From an uncultured Lachnospiraceae bacterium (GTDB lineage: Bacteria; Bacillota; Clostridia; Lachnospirales; Lachnospiraceae): 12,641 nt of DNA. The DNA lies in NCBI GenBank assembly GCA_900557385.1, contig USSP01000021.1, positions 1 to 12,641 on the forward strand. Reading direction: 5' to 3'. The position numbers were made by a program, and so were the translations under genes. The notes beneath the pieces were generated by a model. That model saw nothing but the letters and a program-made list of their open reading frames with translations. It ran no database searches and was not told the origin of the DNA. This document shows positions 1 through 6,972 of this stretch, piece after piece (within the stretch, counting starts at the first letter, position 1; each line of letters opens with the position of its first letter).

Positions 1-572
1 GCGTCTCTTTTCGCATTTGTCTGTCCGTTTTTCAGGACATATGTACTAAAGCCCTTTCCATCCGGATCCACCGCCGCAAAACGAATCTCATTCTTCAGGG
101 CAACAAGTGAAAACAAATGGCGTTTCATGATCATCATATCCGTATAATCATTTTCAAAAACAACACCGGCAAATTTCCCGTCGGAGGTATACTTGAGCAC
201 CCTCTCGCCGGAAAGACCAAGCCCTGTATCATTCCAGAGTATATCGAGAATATAAATGCTGCCATCACTGCCTACCGCCACCTCGTCCGCCTCTCCAAAG
301 CAGTCCTTCTGGTGATCTCCCCACGCGATCCGTGCCGTGATGCGTCCTTTCCCTGATATTTTGAGAACCTCGCTTTTCCCCTCATTGATAATATAGCGGT
401 TGCCCTTTTGATCCATTGTCGCAAAATACGGGTTTGATATGTCCCGTTTTACGGACAGAGTCACAGGCAGATACCACCACACCAGCATGCCTGCTGCCAA
501 AAGAGCCGCTGCAAGTATCATCCATATTATATCTGTCTTCTTACATTCCAGTCTGCGAAATGCCGTAAACAT
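1..572 (-). CDS. Membrane-anchored protein with propeller-like extracytoplasmic domain (partial, C-terminus off window)
   Basis: An open minus-strand frame starts at ATG 572-570 and runs off the left edge with 190 complete codons and no stop. Seen: a short basic N-terminus (MFTAFRRLECKK), one hydrophobic anchor at about residues 14-34, then a soluble region rich in short beta-strand units of the type DQKGNRYIIN (54-63), GSDGSIYILD (101-110) and TSDGKFAGVV (129-138). Such repeated 'D-x-G-x-x-Y/F' strands are typical of NHL-like or other beta-propeller blades, so an anchored domain outside the membrane (type II topology) is inferred. A strong ribosome binding site and a 15-base gap from the ABC exporter gene put it in the same operon. 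Function unknown; sensing or organising the exported polysaccharide is only a guess. The missing C-terminus may carry another domain. The reality of the gene is well supported; the fold is moderately supported. Confidence 0.85.
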   Translation of the reverse strand, partial: MFTAFRRLECKKTDIIWMILAAALLAAGMLVWWYLPVTLSVKRDISNPYFATMDQKGNRYIINEGKSEVLKISGKGRITARIAWGDHQKDCFGEADEVAVGSDGSIYILDILWNDTGLGLSGERVLKYTSDGKFAGVVFENDYTDMMIMKRHLFSLVALKNEIRFAAVDPDGKGFSTYVLKNGQTNAKRD

Positions 573-575
573 ACT

Positions 576-584
576 ATCACCTCT
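576..584 (-). promoter_or_regulatory. Strong ribosome binding site for the left-edge gene
   Basis: On the minus strand the bases AGAGGTGAT sit 3 bases before ATG 572-570, with the GAGGTG core 5 bases from the start codon. This is a near-perfect anti-Shine-Dalgarno match and fixes the start of the partial gene, which is otherwise judged only from an incomplete frame. Confidence 0.8.
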
Positions 585-587
585 TTC

Positions 588-2387
588 TTATAACAGCTGG
601 CGCTTCGCCATCTGTGCAAATCTGCCATTGCAATGCAACAGTTTCTCATACGTTCCCTGTTCCGCAATCCTTCCCTGCTCCAGATAAAGGATCCTGTCAC
701 AGTCCCGGATCGTGGACAGACGATGTGCAATAACGAGACGCGTGCATTTCATCTGCTTCAACGTATCCACCACACGCCCCTGCGTCTCGTTGTCTAACGC
801 TGAGGTCGCCTCGTCAAAAAGCAGGACTCCCGGATCACTTGCCAGTGCACGCGCGATCAGAAGCCGCTGTCTCTGACCGCCGGAAATCCGTACACCTCTT
901 TCGCCGATCACAGTATTGATTCCATCAAGAAGTCCTCTGACGAAATCTGCCAGCTGTGCTTCCTCCAGTACCTGCCATACTCTCGTATCATCAATATCAT
1001 CCACATCCACGCCAAAAGCGATGTTTGCCCGGATCGTATCATCCATCATATTGATGGTCTGGGAAATATAACCGATATTGGCAAGCCACTGTCCGTAATG
1101 CTTCATGACATCCACACCGTCACAGGTAATCTTTCCGCTCTCTGCTTTCAATAGCCCCAGTATGACATCCACCACAGTGGTCTTTCCCGCTCCGGAGGGT
1201 CCCATGATACCCACAGACTTTCCGTAAGGAACCTCCATCTGCGCATTTTCGAAAATATATTTTTCAGTATTCGGGTATTTGTAGTATAACTTCTCCACCC
1301 GGATGCAATCGTGAAATGCCAGTTTGTCCGTTGTAACAGCCCGTTTTGCCTCGGCAGCCCGTTCATCCACATGCTGGGGAAGCTCTACATTGGCATATAC
1401 ATAGTCCAGTGTAGGACGGTAGTATGCAATATTCGCCAGATAGGTGTTAATCCGGCTGGCACTGGGAAGTAATCGCACTGCAGCCACAGCAAAAGCGGAC
1501 AGCTGAGGAACCATCGTCTGTACATCCTGTCCCAATTTCATCATCACTGCCATGTAGGCAAGAACGCCACTTAAGGAAAAGGCTTCAATCGCCAGTCTGG
1601 GAACGGAAGAAAGTACTTCGTGATCCCTTGCCAGATTGTAATAACGCTTTCCGTATTTCCGATAAATTCCCAGGAAAGCATCCTCTTTTCCATAGACCTT
1701 TACATCCTTCACGCTATTAATGGACTGCATGATGGTCTTGTACATTTTACTCTGCTGCTGTCTGGATTCCTCACCGATACGGCTGATCCTCGGTTTCAGA
1801 AAGGCAGTGGATATCAGAGTGATTCCCACCAACAGGACGCCCATTACAATCGTCATAACCGGATCAATAATCAACAGATAGGTGCCCAGGAAAATTGCTA
1901 CCATAAACTCGGTAATAAACTGCATACATTGCAACAGCAGATTGAAAATACCGGTAGAATCCGAATAGACCGTCCGCATGATATCGCCGGTGCTGGCATT
2001 GAGATAAAACTCATAAGGGCGGTTGAGATATACCTTCAGTAAATCCCTGGAAATCCGGTACTGACTATTGGTAATAAAAGAATGCTGCACATAATACAGT
2101 AGTAACAGATAAAGGTTCTTAAAGATAAAAACAAAAATAAGTGCCATTAGCATAAAGGTCACAAACTGCTCCGGCTGTGTATAACCCAACACATCACAAA
2201 TCCAGACAATCACTGCATTCTGTTCAAAGACTTCCGGCATCATCACCGCTTCAATGAGAGGGTAAATCATAGAAACACCTAAAGTCTCCAACACGGCACC
2301 AATCAAAATCATAAAAATCAGTACCACTACCCGAGACTTCTGTTTTTTATTCAGAACCTTGTTAAATTTTATATAAATATCTTTCAT
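588..2387 (-). CDS. ABC exporter, MsbA/PglK type (membrane and ATPase domains fused); likely polysaccharide or lipid-linked glycan flippase
   Basis: A 599-residue half-transporter. The N-terminal half has about six membrane helices, the first containing the ETLGVSMIYPLIEAV segment typical of PglK-like flippases. The C-terminal ATPase is complete: Walker A GPSGAGKTT (near residue 395), signature ISGGQRQR (near 500), Walker B VLLFDEATSALD (near 520) and H-loop IAHRLST (near 552). Family members act as homodimers moving amphipathic substrates across the inner membrane; PglK flips a lipid-linked oligosaccharide. No Wzx-type flippase is visible here, so this protein is the best candidate to flip the lipid-linked repeat unit (inference). 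Start: ATG 2387 lies 4 bases after the upstream gene's stop and gives a family-like N-terminus (MKDIYIKFNK). An in-frame ATG at 2447 would add 20 residues unlike the family and overlap the deacetylase gene by 56 bases. Export of a peptide or lipid cannot be excluded. Confidence 0.9.
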   Translation of the reverse strand: MKDIYIKFNKVLNKKQKSRVVVLIFMILIGAVLETLGVSMIYPLIEAVMMPEVFEQNAVIVWICDVLGYTQPEQFVTFMLMALIFVFIFKNLYLLLLYYVQHSFITNSQYRISRDLLKVYLNRPYEFYLNASTGDIMRTVYSDSTGIFNLLLQCMQFITEFMVAIFLGTYLLIIDPVMTIVMGVLLVGITLISTAFLKPRISRIGEESRQQQSKMYKTIMQSINSVKDVKVYGKEDAFLGIYRKYGKRYYNLARDHEVLSSVPRLAIEAFSLSGVLAYMAVMMKLGQDVQTMVPQLSAFAVAAVRLLPSASRINTYLANIAYYRPTLDYVYANVELPQHVDERAAEAKRAVTTDKLAFHDCIRVEKLYYKYPNTEKYIFENAQMEVPYGKSVGIMGPSGAGKTTVVDVILGLLKAESGKITCDGVDVMKHYGQWLANIGYISQTINMMDDTIRANIAFGVDVDDIDDTRVWQVLEEAQLADFVRGLLDGINTVIGERGVRISGGQRQRLLIARALASDPGVLLFDEATSALDNETQGRVVDTLKQMKCTRLVIAHRLSTIRDCDRILYLEQGRIAEQGTYEKLLHCNGRFAQMAKRQLL

Positions 2388-2391
2388 ATCT

Positions 2392-3198
2392 CTACTTATC
2401 CGCTCTCCGCCCCTGCCTATATCGAAAATATGCCTGGCAGAGTGCATTCCTTGCTACCAGACGCTTCACTTTACGGAGTATCTGGTTTTTCATCTGTTCC
2501 AAAGCAAGCGCAAAATTCCACTCCGGAATTTTCTGTTTTTCCAGCTGTCGCAGATATCGTTCAAAGCTCATACATTCTCCGGCATGGTGCTGCAAAAAGG
2601 CCTCCAATTCCGTGAATTCTTCTTCCGTCATCATGTTGGGATGATAGCATGCCGTATTCACCCGATCTCCCGATACCACTACCGGTTTCGACACGGTACA
2701 GGGTATAAACACCAGTCCATATCTGCGATAAGCGTGATCGGTATAGCCGTCTGTCACCCAGGTAAAGTCCAGCTCCTTCAGTGCCTTTAAGGTTTGCCTG
2801 TCATAGGCATGGGCAGGCGCCATAAACATTCTAGCACATATACCCTGCTTTTGCAAAATCTCTTGTCCCTTTGCCAGCTTTTCTCTCTGTTCTTCCGAAG
2901 AAAGCCCTGCAAATTCACTTTGTCTGTTTACCTTTAGCATTCCACCGTTGCGAGTAACATAGGTGTGGGTATAGCCATGCTGCGCAATCACCCACCCCTC
3001 TTGATCCCGAAGGGCTTTCAGGTACTCCACATAGTTTTCTTTTGGCTGCCGTATACAAAGTTTTTCATCTCGGTTCTCCGGCACTACGCCGATGACCGGT
3101 GCTATTCCGTATTTTTTGAATAATGCATGGATTCGTTCAAAGTTCTCCCAGTTCTGAACGGGAGTCACATCATCCAATCGAAATAAAAGGGTACCCAT
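2392..3198 (-). CDS. Polysaccharide deacetylase-fold protein (DUF2334-like), cytosolic
   Basis: A 268-residue protein with the signature of metal-dependent polysaccharide deacetylases (NodB/CE4 superfamily, DUF2334-like branch): LDDV at 8-11 (Asp9/Asp10, base and metal ligand), QHGYTH at 73-78 (His74/His78, metal ligands) and MAPAHAYD at 126-133. These enzymes remove N-acetyl groups from amino sugars. There is no signal peptide or membrane segment; the catalytic fold starts at residue 4. It is therefore probably cytosolic, acting on a nucleotide- or lipid-linked sugar rather than finished polymer (inference). The last 35 residues are strongly basic (ILRKVKRLVARN, then YFRYRQGRR), which could bind the inner face of the membrane. 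The gene starts 1 base after the asnB-like stop; AGAAGGG inside that gene's end serves as its ribosome binding site. Substrate unknown; the fold assignment is good. Confidence 0.83.
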   Translation of the reverse strand: MGTLLFRLDDVTPVQNWENFERIHALFKKYGIAPVIGVVPENRDEKLCIRQPKENYVEYLKALRDQEGWVIAQHGYTHTYVTRNGGMLKVNRQSEFAGLSSEEQREKLAKGQEILQKQGICARMFMAPAHAYDRQTLKALKELDFTWVTDGYTDHAYRRYGLVFIPCTVSKPVVVSGDRVNTACYHPNMMTEEEFTELEAFLQHHAGECMSFERYLRQLEKQKIPEWNFALALEQMKNQILRKVKRLVARNALCQAYFRYRQGRRADK

Positions 3199-3199
3199 T

Positions 3200-5092
3200 C
3201 TAAATCTTTCCCTTCTCTAAAAGCCACTGCTCCATCAGTAAAATGTACCAGATGGTTTCTGTCCAGATGCCTTTCTCCACATAATCTTTCCAGAAAGAAG
3301 CTACACACTTCTGGTTAATCAGATCCCCCAGTTTTCGCTGTCCTTCCGACAGAATATCTCCTGCCCAGTCATACATGACAGGCTCTCTCATCCAGGTCTC
3401 GATCGGAATGGAGAAGCCTTTCTTGGGTCGTTCCATGATTTCCTTCGGAACATATCGGTACAGAATATCCCGCATCACACGTTTGGTGACGCCATCACAC
3501 ATTTTATAGGCAAGGGGAAGCCTCCATGCAAATTCCACCACATCCCGGTCCAGCAGGGGCACACGGTTTTCCAAAGAGTAAAACATTCCGGCGCGGTCCA
3601 CCTTCACCAGGATATCGTCCGGATGGTACATTTCCATATCCATGAGCATCAAATTCTGTACCGGCTCCTTCAGCAATCCTCCTTGATAGTTGTGGTAAGC
3701 ATCCGTCAATTTTCTCCCTCTTCCGGCAAGAAAAGCAGTGCGGGCATCCTCTAACCCCATATCTGCATGTGCCTGCTCCATGGTATCAATCGCCAGGTAA
3801 TTTCCCACTTTATACAGGGTGGGCGTAAAGGGTCCTGCAAGGGCTGCTCCGATTTTCGCCGCTCCATGTCGAAGCGGGGCTGGAATCTGATGGAATCTCT
3901 TACGGAATTTCCGCATTTCTTCCTCTGCCACCATATAGGTGGTATAGCCGCAGAAAAGTTCATCTCCGGCATCCCCGCTGAGTGCCACGGTAACACGTTC
4001 TCTGGTCATCTTGCTCACCAGCATGGTGGGAATCTGGGAGGAATCTGCAAACGGTTCCGTGAAGCTGTCTGTCATGTGCCGCATGATGGCAAAGGCATCC
4101 TGGCTGGTCACATAAAGTTCCGTATGCTCCGTGCCCAGATGAACTGCAATTTCTTTTGCATATTTCGCCTCATCATACTTATCCACATCAAAGCCGATGG
4201 TAAAGGTTTTCACTTTATCATGGGAAAGGGACTGCATTAGACTCACCACCAAGGAGGAATCGATACCACCGGAAAGAAATGCTCCCAACGGCACATCTGC
4301 AATCATCTGCCCCTTGATAGCTTCCTTTAACAGGCGTTCCAATTCCTCTGATGCCTCTTTCTCGCTGCCGGTAAAGGGATTTCGCTGTCCGTCCAGTGCA
4401 GTTTCTATCATGCTCCAGTAGGTCTGCATCCGGTATTCCAGGGTGTGACAATTCAGTGTCAGATATTTTCCCGGCTCCAGTTTGTAAATATCCTGATAAA
4501 TCGAATAGGGTGCCGGAATGTAGCCATACTGAAAGTAGAGCGGGAAGGTATCTGTATTCACCTCATTTGCGAATCCTTCCATCTGACGGATACACTCGAT
4601 ATCTGAAGCAAAGGCAAAGCTTCCGTTGACCATGCCATAATACAGAGGTTTCTCTCCCACCCTGTCACGCATCAGATACAGCTGATTTTCCCGCCTGTCA
4701 TACAAAGCTATGGCAAACATGCCTTTCATGAGGGAAAGAGTCTTTTCTACTCCATAAAAAGAAAAGGCTTCCAGAATCACCTCCGTGTCAGAGCTTCCGC
4801 GAAGATGCAATTCACAGCTATCCTGTCGCAGTCTCTGCTCCAGGTCTTTATAATTGTAAATCTCTCCATTGAACACGATCATATACCGTTCATTGGCAGA
4901 TTTCATAGGTTGGGCACCATTGACGGATAAATCCACGATGGAAAGTCTTCGGTGTCCCAGCACTACTTTTTGTTCTGCATCCAGCCAATAGTCCCCGGCA
5001 TCCGGGCCACGGTGAAGCATTGCCTGATTCATATTCAAGATATCCTTTACAGGGTCATGCCTGTAATTGATAATTCCTGCGATTCCGCACAT
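3200..5092 (-). CDS. asnB: Glutamine-hydrolysing asparagine synthase family amidotransferase (AsnB-type)
   Basis: 630 residues, normal for Firmicute AsnB. The N-terminal class II glutaminase starts MCGIAGI, so Cys2 becomes the free nucleophile after Met removal; LGHRRLSIVDLS, FNGEIYNY and GSSDTEV complete the glutamine site. The C-terminal ATP-pyrophosphatase domain has LSGGIDSSLV (near residue 275), SGDAGDELFCGY (near 370) and LENRVPLLD. Both active sites look intact. The family makes asparagine from aspartate, glutamine and ATP. Homologues in polysaccharide loci (WbpS of Pseudomonas aeruginosa O6, WbtH of Francisella) are proposed to amidate galacturonic-type sugars, and Bacillus subtilis AsnB amidates diaminopimelate in the wall. 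Sitting between a GNAT protein and a deacetylase, with uronate-forming enzymes upstream, it more likely forms a uronamide than free asparagine (inference). Start confirmed by AAAGGAG 7 bases upstream. The symbol states the family, not a proven role. Confidence 0.92.
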   Translation of the reverse strand: MCGIAGIINYRHDPVKDILNMNQAMLHRGPDAGDYWLDAEQKVVLGHRRLSIVDLSVNGAQPMKSANERYMIVFNGEIYNYKDLEQRLRQDSCELHLRGSSDTEVILEAFSFYGVEKTLSLMKGMFAIALYDRRENQLYLMRDRVGEKPLYYGMVNGSFAFASDIECIRQMEGFANEVNTDTFPLYFQYGYIPAPYSIYQDIYKLEPGKYLTLNCHTLEYRMQTYWSMIETALDGQRNPFTGSEKEASEELERLLKEAIKGQMIADVPLGAFLSGGIDSSLVVSLMQSLSHDKVKTFTIGFDVDKYDEAKYAKEIAVHLGTEHTELYVTSQDAFAIMRHMTDSFTEPFADSSQIPTMLVSKMTRERVTVALSGDAGDELFCGYTTYMVAEEEMRKFRKRFHQIPAPLRHGAAKIGAALAGPFTPTLYKVGNYLAIDTMEQAHADMGLEDARTAFLAGRGRKLTDAYHNYQGGLLKEPVQNLMLMDMEMYHPDDILVKVDRAGMFYSLENRVPLLDRDVVEFAWRLPLAYKMCDGVTKRVMRDILYRYVPKEIMERPKKGFSIPIETWMREPVMYDWAGDILSEGQRKLGDLINQKCVASFWKDYVEKGIWTETIWYILLMEQWLLEKGKI

Positions 5093-5099
5093 CTGATGA

Positions 5100-5106
5100 C
5101 TCCTTT
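5100..5106 (-). promoter_or_regulatory. Ribosome binding site of the asnB-like gene
   Basis: AAAGGAG on the minus strand, 7 bases before ATG 5092-5090. It lies in the 51-base gap after the GNAT gene (5093-5143), the longest non-coding stretch in the window. The gap shows no hairpin with a T-run and no convincing promoter, so read-through from upstream is expected, with independent translation start for this gene. Confidence 0.75.
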
Positions 5107-5143
5107 ATTGCATAGGAAGGTAACAACGTTGCATAACTTTGGA

Positions 5144-5896
5144 TCACTTCTTTAATTTGGATCCCCATGCCACCACTTTGGGCAATATTCCCTGTACACT
5201 TTCCCCGTTATAATAAACGCGGACTGTTCCACCGAAAGACTCTTTGAATCGGGTAATGCTTGCCACTTCTTCCTCCAGTCCGGCGCCACCCCAGTCGTAA
5301 ATGGTCTTCCCCTGTTTCTTAAAATAAAGCATGGATTCCTTATGAAGATACCGGTTTGCAAAGCCCACTACGGTCTGTGGCACATCCTCCTCCGTACGGA
5401 ACTGAGAGGCAGAATGAAGCAGTCTGGCACATTCTTCATCCATGACATAGACATGATAAACCTGCACCTTGTCATGAACACTGGCGGTTCCCATGGCCAG
5501 TGCCCCGATACGGGCGTATTCCGTGAGGCTTTCTACGCAGCGATCCTTCTCCTTATAATCCACACCTTTACTCTTCCAGAATTCCTCGAAAAAGTCTGCA
5601 AACTCCCTGATCAGGACGCCGTCTGACAATTCTTCGGAGCTGTACATTCTGGCTGTCACCCCTTCTCGGGGCGCCCGTTTCACCTTGTACAGGCAGTTTT
5701 TGGAAAACCGCGCCAGAATTTCCTCCTCCGACTCTGTCAGGTCAGAAAGCAATGTCCGAAATTCTGTGGTGTTGTCTCCCGATGGTTGGAACACACTTTC
5801 CACGTAATTTACAATTCCCTTCTCTTGAAGGGGTTCCTTTGCAAACCAGCACTCAATCAGGTTAATTCCATGTTTTCTTCTGGTTATCTTAATCAT
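5144..5896 (-). CDS. FemAB-like GNAT-fold acyltransferase, single domain
   Basis: A 250-residue soluble protein. Seen: NCLYKVKRAPREGV (67-80), resembling the 'sknTRYxIRRAxKEGV' segment of FemAB-like proteins; then ARLLHSAS (157-164), NRYLHKESMLYFKKQG (181-196), YDWGGA (200-205) and FKESFGG (217-223), the hallmark end of the FemAB/GNAT_6 fold. FemAB enzymes transfer amino acids from aminoacyl-tRNA to an amine; other GNAT proteins use acyl-CoA. At 250 residues it has about one GNAT unit, not the two of FemX/FemA, so the donor cannot be told. In a glycan operon it may acylate an amino sugar on a nucleotide- or lipid-linked intermediate (inference). Start: ATG 5896 overlaps the previous stop as ATGA and gives the N-terminus MIKITRR. 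An in-frame ATG at 5929 lies inside the previous gene and is less likely. Confidence 0.8.
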   Translation of the reverse strand: MIKITRRKHGINLIECWFAKEPLQEKGIVNYVESVFQPSGDNTTEFRTLLSDLTESEEEILARFSKNCLYKVKRAPREGVTARMYSSEELSDGVLIREFADFFEEFWKSKGVDYKEKDRCVESLTEYARIGALAMGTASVHDKVQVYHVYVMDEECARLLHSASQFRTEEDVPQTVVGFANRYLHKESMLYFKKQGKTIYDWGGAGLEEEVASITRFKESFGGTVRVYYNGESVQGILPKVVAWGSKLKK

Positions 5897-6972
5897 TGCG
5901 CAGCTACCTCTGTAATATAATCTTCCCACATCTGGTATATTTTGTCCGGTGCATATTGTTCCTTCACCTTCTCTGCATTTCGCCCCAGTTTCGCCCCGAA
6001 GCTGTCATCCGTGAGAATTCTTTCCATTGCATTTACCAGTGCGGCTTCCTCACCTACCGGAATCAATAAGCCGTTCTCGCCATTTTGAATCAACGTTGCC
6101 GGTCCCCCACAGGGACAATCGGTGGAAATGCAGGGAAGTCCCAGTGCCATCGCTTCCAAGAGGGCATTTGGCATTCCTTCTGTATTGGAGGTGAGTACAA
6201 AAAGGGCAGACTTCCAGATTGCATCTGCTACCCTATCACTGTTTCCTTCCAGGTGTACATACTCCTCACAATGCAGGCTCTGAATCAGTTCCTCCAGTTT
6301 TTCCCGATGTTCTCCATCTCCATAGATACGCAGTACAAAATCGGGATGTGCCTGATGTACCTTGACAAAAGCCTGAATCAGCATCTCATGGTTTTTGACA
6401 GGATGCAGTCTGCCTACTGTCACTACTTCTTTCTCCCGCTGTCCCTCATATCTTGGCCGGGAGAAATCCCCTAGCAAGGGATTCATCAGAATGGTGGATT
6501 TCTTTTGTACCGATTGGGGGAAATAGTTTCTAGCCATTTCTGTCTGAAACACGGCTCCTTCTGCGAAACGAAAGAGAAATCGCGCCATTTTTTCCTTCTC
6601 CTGATACTCTCTTCCCGGTGCACTGCGCACAGAAACAATCACTTTGGTTTTCATAAAGCGGGTAGCCAGAATCGCGCGAAGATTTGCCATTCCTATAAAG
6701 GAGACTACCACCGGTGCTCCGCTGTCCTTAATCGCTTTCCGTAAAATTCCCAGTCTGCGAAAGATTTTTAATAACCGGTTCCCCGTAGGTTTGGGTAACA
6801 CCACTCTGGTCACACGGTCATCCAGTTTGTAATACTGGCGATCTTCCATCTCATTAGTAATCATAGTTACCTGATAACCTTTTCCAGCAAAACCGTTTGC
6901 CAGATTACAGATGACACGCTCGGCTCCACCACCTACCAGAGATGGAATGTGAAATGCAATGGCTTTCTTCAT
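5893..6972 (-). CDS. Glycosyltransferase family 4 (GT-B fold), second of a tandem pair
   Basis: 359 residues, normal for GT4. The N-terminal acceptor domain begins MKKAIAFHIP with the glycine-rich loop GGGAERV (14-20). The C-terminal donor domain has VTVGRLHPVKNH (185-194), LRIYGDGEHR (214-223) and the retaining-type E-x7-E motif EGMPNALLE (Glu265 and Glu273), followed by CISTDCPCGGP. No signal peptide or membrane helix; GT4 enzymes of this type work on the inner face of the membrane on lipid-linked acceptors. It overlaps the preceding glycosyltransferase and the following GNAT gene by ATGA, so translation is coupled both ways. It clearly resembles the preceding gene product (same GGAERV, EGMPNALLE and STDCPCGGP blocks), but its base composition is higher. 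Donor sugar and linkage cannot be read from sequence. Confidence 0.93.
   Translation of the reverse strand: MKKAIAFHIPSLVGGGAERVICNLANGFAGKGYQVTMITNEMEDRQYYKLDDRVTRVVLPKPTGNRLLKIFRRLGILRKAIKDSGAPVVVSFIGMANLRAILATRFMKTKVIVSVRSAPGREYQEKEKMARFLFRFAEGAVFQTEMARNYFPQSVQKKSTILMNPLLGDFSRPRYEGQREKEVVTVGRLHPVKNHEMLIQAFVKVHQAHPDFVLRIYGDGEHREKLEELIQSLHCEEYVHLEGNSDRVADAIWKSALFVLTSNTEGMPNALLEAMALGLPCISTDCPCGGPATLIQNGENGLLIPVGEEAALVNAMERILTDDSFGAKLGRNAEKVKEQYAPDKIYQMWEDYITEVAAQ
6101..6180. repeat. Copy 1 of an 80-base diverged repeat between the two tandem glycosyltransferase genes
   Basis: These 80 bases align without gaps to 7162-7241 with 16 mismatches by hand count (80% identity). The block codes for the donor-binding segment EGMPNALLE...ALG...CISTDCPCGGP in both genes, on the minus strand. 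It is conserved by protein constraint rather than being a mobile repeat, but it is the likeliest place for recombination between the two genes. Confidence 0.7.

Noticed and set aside
573..587. Possible terminator between the ABC exporter gene and the left-edge gene.
   Set aside because: The 15 bases hold only the ribosome binding site; no inverted repeat or T-run.
2388..2447. Longer N-terminus for the ABC exporter starting at ATG 2447.
   Set aside because: The extra 20 residues do not resemble the family and lie within the end of the deacetylase gene; ATG 2387 fits the family start.
3767..4240. Plus-strand open frame of about 157 codons.
   Set aside because: It is antisense to the well-supported AsnB-type gene, with no recognisable domain or ribosome binding site; other plus-strand frames are rejected for the same reason.
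5108..5135. Direct repeat TTGCATA at 5108-5114 and 5129-5135, 21 bases apart (two helical turns), in the gap before the asnB-like gene.
   Set aside because: Only 7 bases long and in an AT-rich gap; it could be an operator but chance is a sufficient explanation and no promoter is seen with it.
5093..5143. Possible internal promoter in the 51-base gap (TTGTTA and a TATGCA-like hexamer).
   Set aside because: Spacing between the two hexamers is about 6 bases instead of about 17, so it is not a believable sigma-A promoter.
5897..5929. Longer N-terminus for the GNAT protein starting at ATG 5929.
   Set aside because: It would lie inside the glycosyltransferase gene by 37 bases, while ATG 5896 makes the ATGA overlap used at neighbouring junctions.
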